Below, in pieces: positions 57,496 through 64,000 of a stretch of 64,000 nucleotides of DNA. Positions within the stretch are counted from its first letter, which is position 1. Every line of letters starts with the position of its first letter. Source of the DNA: Candidatus Cryptobacteroides avicola. Lineage in GTDB: Bacteria > Bacteroidota > Bacteroidia > Bacteroidales > UBA932. The stretch lies in contig JADILV010000079.1 in assembly GCA_017695115.1 (NCBI GenBank), positions 1-64,000 of the forward strand, in the 5' to 3' direction. Both the position numbers and the translations under genes were made by a program. Under the pieces are notes generated by a model that saw nothing but the letters and a program-made list of their open reading frames with translations, did no database searches and had not been told where the DNA came from.

Positions 57496-58488
57496 TTATT
57501 CTATAAAGTTATTGACTCGGTTGGCGGGATTGAGCGGTGTCTGGTCTGACAACACCAGCGACTTGACCATGTGCTGCGTCCCCTGCTTGTATTTCCGGAA
57601 ATGCGCGGAAGCGATGTGCCTGTCGTAAGCCTCTTTGCTGGAGTATGTTTCAAGAATGGTTATCTTGCAGGGATTCTCCTTTTCGCTGACGGCATACATG
57701 GTCAGCACGCCCGGTTCGGTACGCAAGGAGATTTCACCCACCTCGGTCACATATTTTATGTATTCATCGAGGAACTGCGGCCAGACTTCGATTTTCGACA
57801 GACGCACGATGCCGTCGACCGTCATCTCTTCCTTGGCGCACATGCCCGGCTGTTTGTCCAGATTAAGGCATTTGCCGATTATTTCTCCGGTGGCAAGGTA
57901 GGAGTAGGTCGGGAACTCGAACAGGACAGGCTTTAAGCGCGTATAGTTGAGTTTGCCTTTATCGTCAAGCACATCGGGAGCGGCGTAGGTATTGGCAATG
58001 GAGCAGACAAAGTTGTCGAAACCTTCCGTCTCATAAATGTCCACCACATCGCACTCCATCGTCAATGGCGAGGCATCAATCACAGGAGTACCGTTTTCGC
58101 CCCAGTGGTATTCAAACACTTCCGACTTATCTACCGAAGCACCGCTCACGCTGCCTACATAATCGGCTTTGGGCAGCATCTCCCGGCTTACAAGATTGAC
58201 GGACAGTTTCTTGGATTCCTTTATCCCTTGATTGGTATAGTGGCTTTTGCTCATGCTGACGAGTATCCGGTCGTGGCCGATGATGCCAGTATGTCCCACG
58301 ACAAGCCAGTTCACTTTCCCGTTCACTTCCGCTCCGATGACGGTCATCGGTTTCGGGTAGAGAGCGAGCACGCTTCCTATATTTTGCTTTTCTGTCTCCA
58401 TAATATTTGATTTATGAGTTTTCACTTCTGCTATGCCGCATGACAGCAACCCGAACAGGAGCAATGCGGTTAATAGATTTCGTACCAT
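57496..58488 (-). CDS. Lipoprotein fusion: flavin reductase-like domain plus antibiotic biosynthesis monooxygenase (ABM) domain
   Basis: Lipobox LFGLLSC; 'LYPKPMTVIGAEVNGKVNWLVVGHTGIIGHDRILVSMSKSHYTNQGI' and 'LRTEPGVLTMYAVSEKENPCKITILETYSSKEAYDRHIASAHFRKYK'. Confidence 0.85.
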   Translation of the reverse strand: MVRNLLTALLLFGLLSCGIAEVKTHKSNIMETEKQNIGSVLALYPKPMTVIGAEVNGKVNWLVVGHTGIIGHDRILVSMSKSHYTNQGIKESKKLSVNLVSREMLPKADYVGSVSGASVDKSEVFEYHWGENGTPVIDASPLTMECDVVDIYETEGFDNFVCSIANTYAAPDVLDDKGKLNYTRLKPVLFEFPTYSYLATGEIIGKCLNLDKQPGMCAKEEMTVDGIVRLSKIEVWPQFLDEYIKYVTEVGEISLRTEPGVLTMYAVSEKENPCKITILETYSSKEAYDRHIASAHFRKYKQGTQHMVKSLVLSDQTPLNPANRVNNFIE

Positions 58489-58492
58489 ATTA

Positions 58493-59092
58493 TTATTGTC
58501 TTTCAAACCTTACATTCATACTCTCTGTCCCTTGCAGCAGGTTGATGCCATTGTCGTCAATATGCCCGATTTTAATGAGCGAACTGCTCTCCGACCAGTC
58601 TCGGCAGAAGATGGCGACATTGCCCCACGGCTCGTAAATAGTGATGTCCCCGGCTATGGGCGCACAACCGCGTGGTGTATCGTTAAGGCTGAGTTCCGGG
58701 TCGGGATAGAATATCTTTTCCGTGCCGTTGTTGTAGTCCTCCAATGTAACCTCCAATGGCAGGCGAGAGAGGAAGTCGCGGGCTGCGCCGTTGTCCTCCA
58801 AAGTAGCGGTAATAGTCTGTTCGCCCACAATGATATTGATGTTTAAGGACACGGCATCGGGTGTATCCGGTTCTTCACTGCTTGCGCCAAGACTTTCCAA
58901 CCATTCCGGGATGCGTGTAGCCATACTGCCCAACGTACTTGATGTGAGCAACAAGGATTCCTCAAACACGGCATCGGGGACAAGCGTTGCCGCATCCCTC
59001 TCGGAAGTGCCTATGCCGCTGCTCCCGCTGCAAGCCGTCGCAATCATAAGTATGGCCAGCAGCATCAACGGAATTGAAAATAACTTTTTCAT
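58493..59092 (-). CDS. Cyclophilin-like fold lipoprotein
   Basis: Lipobox MIATAC; 'ITATLEDNGAARDFLSRLPLEVTLEDYNNGTEKIFY...GCAPIAGDITIYEPWGNVAIFCRDW'. Confidence 0.82.
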   Translation of the reverse strand: MKKLFSIPLMLLAILMIATACSGSSGIGTSERDAATLVPDAVFEESLLLTSSTLGSMATRIPEWLESLGASSEEPDTPDAVSLNINIIVGEQTITATLEDNGAARDFLSRLPLEVTLEDYNNGTEKIFYPDPELSLNDTPRGCAPIAGDITIYEPWGNVAIFCRDWSESSSLIKIGHIDDNGINLLQGTESMNVRFERQ

Positions 59093-59269
59093 ATCCTTTA
59101 ATTTCTTGATTCTTTCTATATTGCAAAGTTACAGCGACACAAGACGAGGAGGGATAGACATATCCTCTGCATTTATACCAATTTTACTGAAAATAGATGG
59201 ACAAAAAAGAAACAGTGTCTGTCAAAAACTGACAAACACTGTCCCCGCAGTTTTCAGATGCTATTCCTA

Positions 59270-60463
59270 TTATTTATAGGATTCCTTATAGACATTCACG
59301 ATGTCATCATCCGTCATATGCACACGGTCGCTGGTGAACATCACGCCCATAACCTCGCGGGTGTTGCGCATCAGCGTCTCGAACTCGTCGGGTGTGATGC
59401 CGTAGTCGGACATCTTCAGGTCTGCCACACCGCAAGCCTCCTGCAAGCGGGTGAGGGCGGTAAGGAAGTCTTCTGGCTTCGTGGCTTCGGGCATTCCCAT
59501 CGCCTGCGCCATGCGGATGAAGCGGTCATCGCAAGCGTGGTGTTCGATGAAGTATTTGTAGTACGCCTTGCTGACCATAATCAAGCCCGCGCCGTGGGGC
59601 AGTGCCGGATGGTAGGCGGAAAGCGCATGTTCAAGGGCATGTTCGCTGGTGATGAGCGTGAGGCACATCACTACGCCGGACAGGGTGTTGCCAAAAGCCA
59701 CGTGGGTGCGGGCTTCCATATCCTTGCCGTCCTTTACGGCACGGGGCAGGTACTTGGCGAGGTTCTCGATGGCGGTCAGTGCGTACATATCGCTCATCAG
59801 GTTCGCACCACGGGCAATGTAGCCTTCCGTGCTGTGGAACAGGGCATCGAAGCCTTGATAGGCGGTGAATGTCGGCGGTACGCTTGCCATCAGTTCCGGG
59901 TCCACGATGGAGAGGACGGGGAACAGGGAGGCATCGCCCACAAACGCCTTCTCGAAAGTATCTTCTTTGGTGATGACACCCGAATTGTCCGTTTCCGAGC
60001 CTGTGCCTGCCGTGGTGGTAATGGCAATGATAGGCAGCGGCTTGATGGCAATCAGCTGTCCTTTACCCGAACCGATAGGCACGTAATCCCACAACTCGCC
60101 CTCATTCGTAGCCATTACGGCAATAGCTTTCGTGCAGTCCATCACGCTGCCGCCACCCAACGCCACGAGGAAATCGCAGCCGTTCTCACGGGCAACCTTC
60201 GCTCCGGCATTGACATTGCCCACGGTAGGATTGGGCATTACGCCGTCGAACACCACGGTTTCCACACCTGCCTTGTGCAATTGTTCTTCCGTGCGCGACA
60301 GATAACCGTTGGCACGGGTAGATTTGCCGTTGGAGATGACGATAAGGGCGTGTTTGCCCGGCATCGGTTGTTCACTCAGCTTGTTCAGCATCCCTGCCCC
60401 GAACATCACACGGGTAGGAACGTACATGTCGTAAGTAAGATTTGTTTCCATTATTCTTATCAA
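59270..60463 (-). CDS. Iron-containing alcohol dehydrogenase
   Basis: 'FLVALGGGSVMDCTKAIAVMA', 'TTTAGTGSETDNSGVI', 'EHALSAYHPALPHGAGLIMV'. Confidence 0.95.
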   Translation of the reverse strand: MIRIMETNLTYDMYVPTRVMFGAGMLNKLSEQPMPGKHALIVISNGKSTRANGYLSRTEEQLHKAGVETVVFDGVMPNPTVGNVNAGAKVARENGCDFLVALGGGSVMDCTKAIAVMATNEGELWDYVPIGSGKGQLIAIKPLPIIAITTTAGTGSETDNSGVITKEDTFEKAFVGDASLFPVLSIVDPELMASVPPTFTAYQGFDALFHSTEGYIARGANLMSDMYALTAIENLAKYLPRAVKDGKDMEARTHVAFGNTLSGVVMCLTLITSEHALEHALSAYHPALPHGAGLIMVSKAYYKYFIEHHACDDRFIRMAQAMGMPEATKPEDFLTALTRLQEACGVADLKMSDYGITPDEFETLMRNTREVMGVMFTSDRVHMTDDDIVNVYKESYK

Positions 60464-60481
60464 TTAAATGTTATCGTATTC

Positions 60482-61627
<1,146 letters not shown>

Positions 61628-61648
61628 TTAATCTCTATGAGACTCGCT

Positions 61649-62209
61649 TTATATTTTCTTGATGATTTTTGCCGGAACCCCGCCCACTACGACATTGGCA
61701 GGGACACTTTTGGTCACGACTGCTCCGGCTCCTATGACTGCATTGTCACCGATGGTCACTCCTTGCAGGATAGTCGAGTTCGAGCCGACCCACACATTCT
61801 TGCCCAACACTATCGGAGCCGGGTAAGTATGCCTGCGGTCTTCGGGTGACAAGCCGTGGTTCAGGGTCGCGAACACGACGTTGTGCCCTATCTGGCAACC
61901 GTCGCCAATGACAACGCCTCCATGATCCTGAAAATGGCAGCAGGCATTGATGAAAACGTTTTCACCGATGATGATATTCTTGCCGAAATCCGTATAGAAC
62001 GGCGGGAAGACACGAAGCGATGAAGGCACATCGTAACCGAACAGTTCCGAAAGGAACTTGCGCACTTCTGCCTGGGTATGATAAGCTGCATTCAGCCGGA
62101 AAGTGATGCGACGTGCGGCATCGCTCATTTCGTCCATAAAGATGTGTATATCCTCCGTATCGAGCGGCTTTCCCGTCCTTACAAAATCCTTGAATTCTTC
62201 GAGTGTCAT
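61649..62209 (-). CDS. Hexapeptide-repeat sugar O-acetyltransferase
   Basis: 'IVLGKNVWVGSNSTILQGVTIGDNAVIGAGAVVTKSVPANVVVGGVPAKIIKKI'. Confidence 0.93.
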   Translation of the reverse strand: MTLEEFKDFVRTGKPLDTEDIHIFMDEMSDAARRITFRLNAAYHTQAEVRKFLSELFGYDVPSSLRVFPPFYTDFGKNIIIGENVFINACCHFQDHGGVVIGDGCQIGHNVVFATLNHGLSPEDRRHTYPAPIVLGKNVWVGSNSTILQGVTIGDNAVIGAGAVVTKSVPANVVVGGVPAKIIKKI

Positions 62210-62484
62210 AATCTTCTGTTTTTAATCCACCGGCAAAGGTAGCAGTACATTATGCTCAAAGAAGTAACGATTCTACGGAGATTTGTGACGGTTTTACTGA
62301 TATTCGTATCCGTAAACGATAACGATCGGGAACAATAAACTTTTCAGGACGGGACATACAATAAGGTAGTGCAGCCAGAAGGGGCAGGTCTCAAAAAAGA
62401 TGACAGTTAACTCAAAGTATGTTATGGCAATAGCTTTAACACTTAACAGAATTATCTGCACATACGCCCCATTATCAGCAGAAC

Positions 62485-63654
62485 GTGCCGTTTGAGGTGC
62501 CGAAAGGATGGGTATGGACAAATATAGAACATATTTGCTCAAAAATAGGCTCTGGTAGTACCCCACGCGGCAGTAACTATTCCTCTGAGGGCATTCCATT
62601 TTTCCGCTCTCAAAATATTTATAACAGTGGATTAGTTTACGAAGACATCAAATTTATATCCAAAGAAGTGCATCAAACAATGATTGGTACGGAAGTTTTG
62701 CCTAATGATTTGCTTTTAAACATTACAGGCGGCTCTTTGGGACGTTGTGCTATTGTACCTGCAAACTTTCAGCAAGGGAATGTAAGTCAACATGTATGCA
62801 TTATGCGTCCAATATTTGTTGTACCCCGATATTTTCATGCCTTTGTTCTATCGTCCGTATTCTCTAAATCAATGAAAATAACAGGGAGTGGTCGTGAGGG
62901 ATTACCAAAATATAATTTAGAACGAATGTTTTTTCCTCTCCCTCCTCTTCCAGAACAGCACCGAATAGTATTAGAGATAGACCATTGGTTTGCCTTAATT
63001 AACCAAATTGAGCAAAATAAATTGGATTTACAAGAAGTTATCAAACAAGCTAAGAGTAAAATTCTTAATCTCGCCATTCACGGTAAACTTGTATCTCAAG
63101 ACCCCAATGACGAGTCGGCCATTGAACTCTTGAAGTGCATCAATCCCAATTTCACACCTTGTGATAACGGGCATAGTGGGAAGTTGCCACAAGGATGGTG
63201 TACTTGTAAATACACGGATATTTATACTGACATCTCTTCTAAGCCTTATCAAATATTGAAATCGCAGATACAGGAAAGCGGAAAATATCCCGTAGTTAGC
63301 CAAAGTGCGAAACACATAGAAGGGTTTACGGACTCGTGCAATGTGTTTTCACACAGCCTGCCATGCATACTATTTGGAGACCATACCAGAGTTGTGAAAT
63401 ATATTGATTTCGATTTTGTGGTTGGTGCGGATGGTGTAAAAATACAATGCCCAAAAGTGAATGCGAAGTGGGCCTATTATATTATGGAATATGTTTCTTT
63501 CCATATTGTAAATAAAGGTTATAGCCGCCACTTCGGGCAGGTCGTTAAATTTACATATGCTTTACCACCTCTCGCCGAGCAGCAACGTATCGTTGTAAAA
63601 ATCGAAGAATTATTCTCAAATCTTGACAATATTCAAAAAGCCTTAGAAGCGTGA
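62485..63654 (+). CDS. hsdS: Type I restriction specificity subunit, 5'-truncated
   Basis: TRD1 'VPFEVPKGWVWTNIEHICSKIGSGSTPRGSNYSSEGIPFFRSQNI', 'LPPLPEQHRIVLEID', central 'KSKILNLAIHGKLVSQDPNDESAIELL', TRD2, 'LPPLAEQQRIVVKIEELFSNLD'. Only a GTG start; an in-frame TAA lies shortly upstream. Confidence 0.88.
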   Translation: MPFEVPKGWVWTNIEHICSKIGSGSTPRGSNYSSEGIPFFRSQNIYNSGLVYEDIKFISKEVHQTMIGTEVLPNDLLLNITGGSLGRCAIVPANFQQGNVSQHVCIMRPIFVVPRYFHAFVLSSVFSKSMKITGSGREGLPKYNLERMFFPLPPLPEQHRIVLEIDHWFALINQIEQNKLDLQEVIKQAKSKILNLAIHGKLVSQDPNDESAIELLKCINPNFTPCDNGHSGKLPQGWCTCKYTDIYTDISSKPYQILKSQIQESGKYPVVSQSAKHIEGFTDSCNVFSHSLPCILFGDHTRVVKYIDFDFVVGADGVKIQCPKVNAKWAYYIMEYVSFHIVNKGYSRHFGQVVKFTYALPPLAEQQRIVVKIEELFSNLDNIQKALEA

Positions 63655-63679
63655 TAGAATACGCCTCTAAGGTCTTACA

Positions 63680-64000
63680 TTACCAATTTACCACCTTATC
63701 AACAATTTTTTGTTGTTCGCTGGCAGTACGGCGCAGGTAGATTCGAGTGGTTTCTATGCTTTCATGCCCCATAAGGTCAGCTAATAGGGCGAGGTCGTTG
63801 AAGCGGTCAAGGAAGTTTTTGGCAAAACGGTGGCGGAAGGAATGTGGATAAACAACATCACGGTTCAGCCCGTATTTATCGGCAAAATGCTTTAGCTGTT
63901 GGGCTATACCTCGTGTTGTGATACGTTGGCCGAAACGGTTAAGGAGAATATAACCGCTTGTCATGCTTTTACTATTCAACCATTGGGTAGCTTCACTCCG
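63680..64000 (-). CDS. Tyrosine recombinase, C-terminal part (runs off the right edge)
   Basis: 'YPHSFRHRFAKNFLDRFNDLALLADLMGHESIETTRIYLRRTASEQQKIVDKVVNW'. Confidence 0.9.
   Translation of the reverse strand, partial: RSEATQWLNSKSMTSGYILLNRFGQRITTRGIAQQLKHFADKYGLNRDVVYPHSFRHRFAKNFLDRFNDLALLADLMGHESIETTRIYLRRTASEQQKIVDKVVNW

Noticed and set aside
62294-62599. 101-aa minus-strand ORF near the hsdS start
   Set aside because: Overlaps hsdS TRD1 in antisense; no recognisable features.

Overview
This 64 kb window looks like a Bacteroidales chromosome: SusC/SusD pair, HmuY-type heme locus, TAnnTTTG-type -7 boxes, ECF sigma/FecR pairs. No search was run; all family names come from reading the supplied translations. 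Left edge (1-2.9 kb): a mobile or restriction-associated end with a YhcG/DUF1016 nuclease and a tyrosine recombinase next to a possible tRNA-Ser 3' remnant. 3-24 kb: a histidine acid phosphatase (MINPP-like), nitroreductases, a sigma/putative anti-sigma/lipoprotein operon, and a SusCD locus under ECF sigma/FecR control whose enzymes are a GDPD, an MBL-fold lipoprotein and an OPA-family (GlpT/UhpT-type) transporter, with no glycoside hydrolase. RmuC and a two-component system follow. 24-39 kb: mostly core genes (polA, sigma factor, rsmG, rpmH, tpiA, tyrS, rbfA, LolC/E-type permease) plus an M6 protease, an M49-like peptidase and a Ser-type sulfatase. 39-49.7 kb: AraC regulator and an hmuYRSTUV-type heme operon that also contains a Met-rich calycin-like lipoprotein. 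49.7-55.3 kb: a gene graveyard (AraC, SMR, epimerase, MBL and DUF234 fragments) bracketed by two families of intergenic repeats. 55.3-62.2 kb: a one-strand cluster of redox-type enzymes, most of which carry export signals. Right edge: a 5'-truncated hsdS facing a tyrosine recombinase. The best leads are the exported redox cluster, the glycerophosphodiester-type SusCD locus with a candidate antisense sRNA at the susC start, the calycin-containing hmu operon, and the paired repeats around the pseudogene graveyard.
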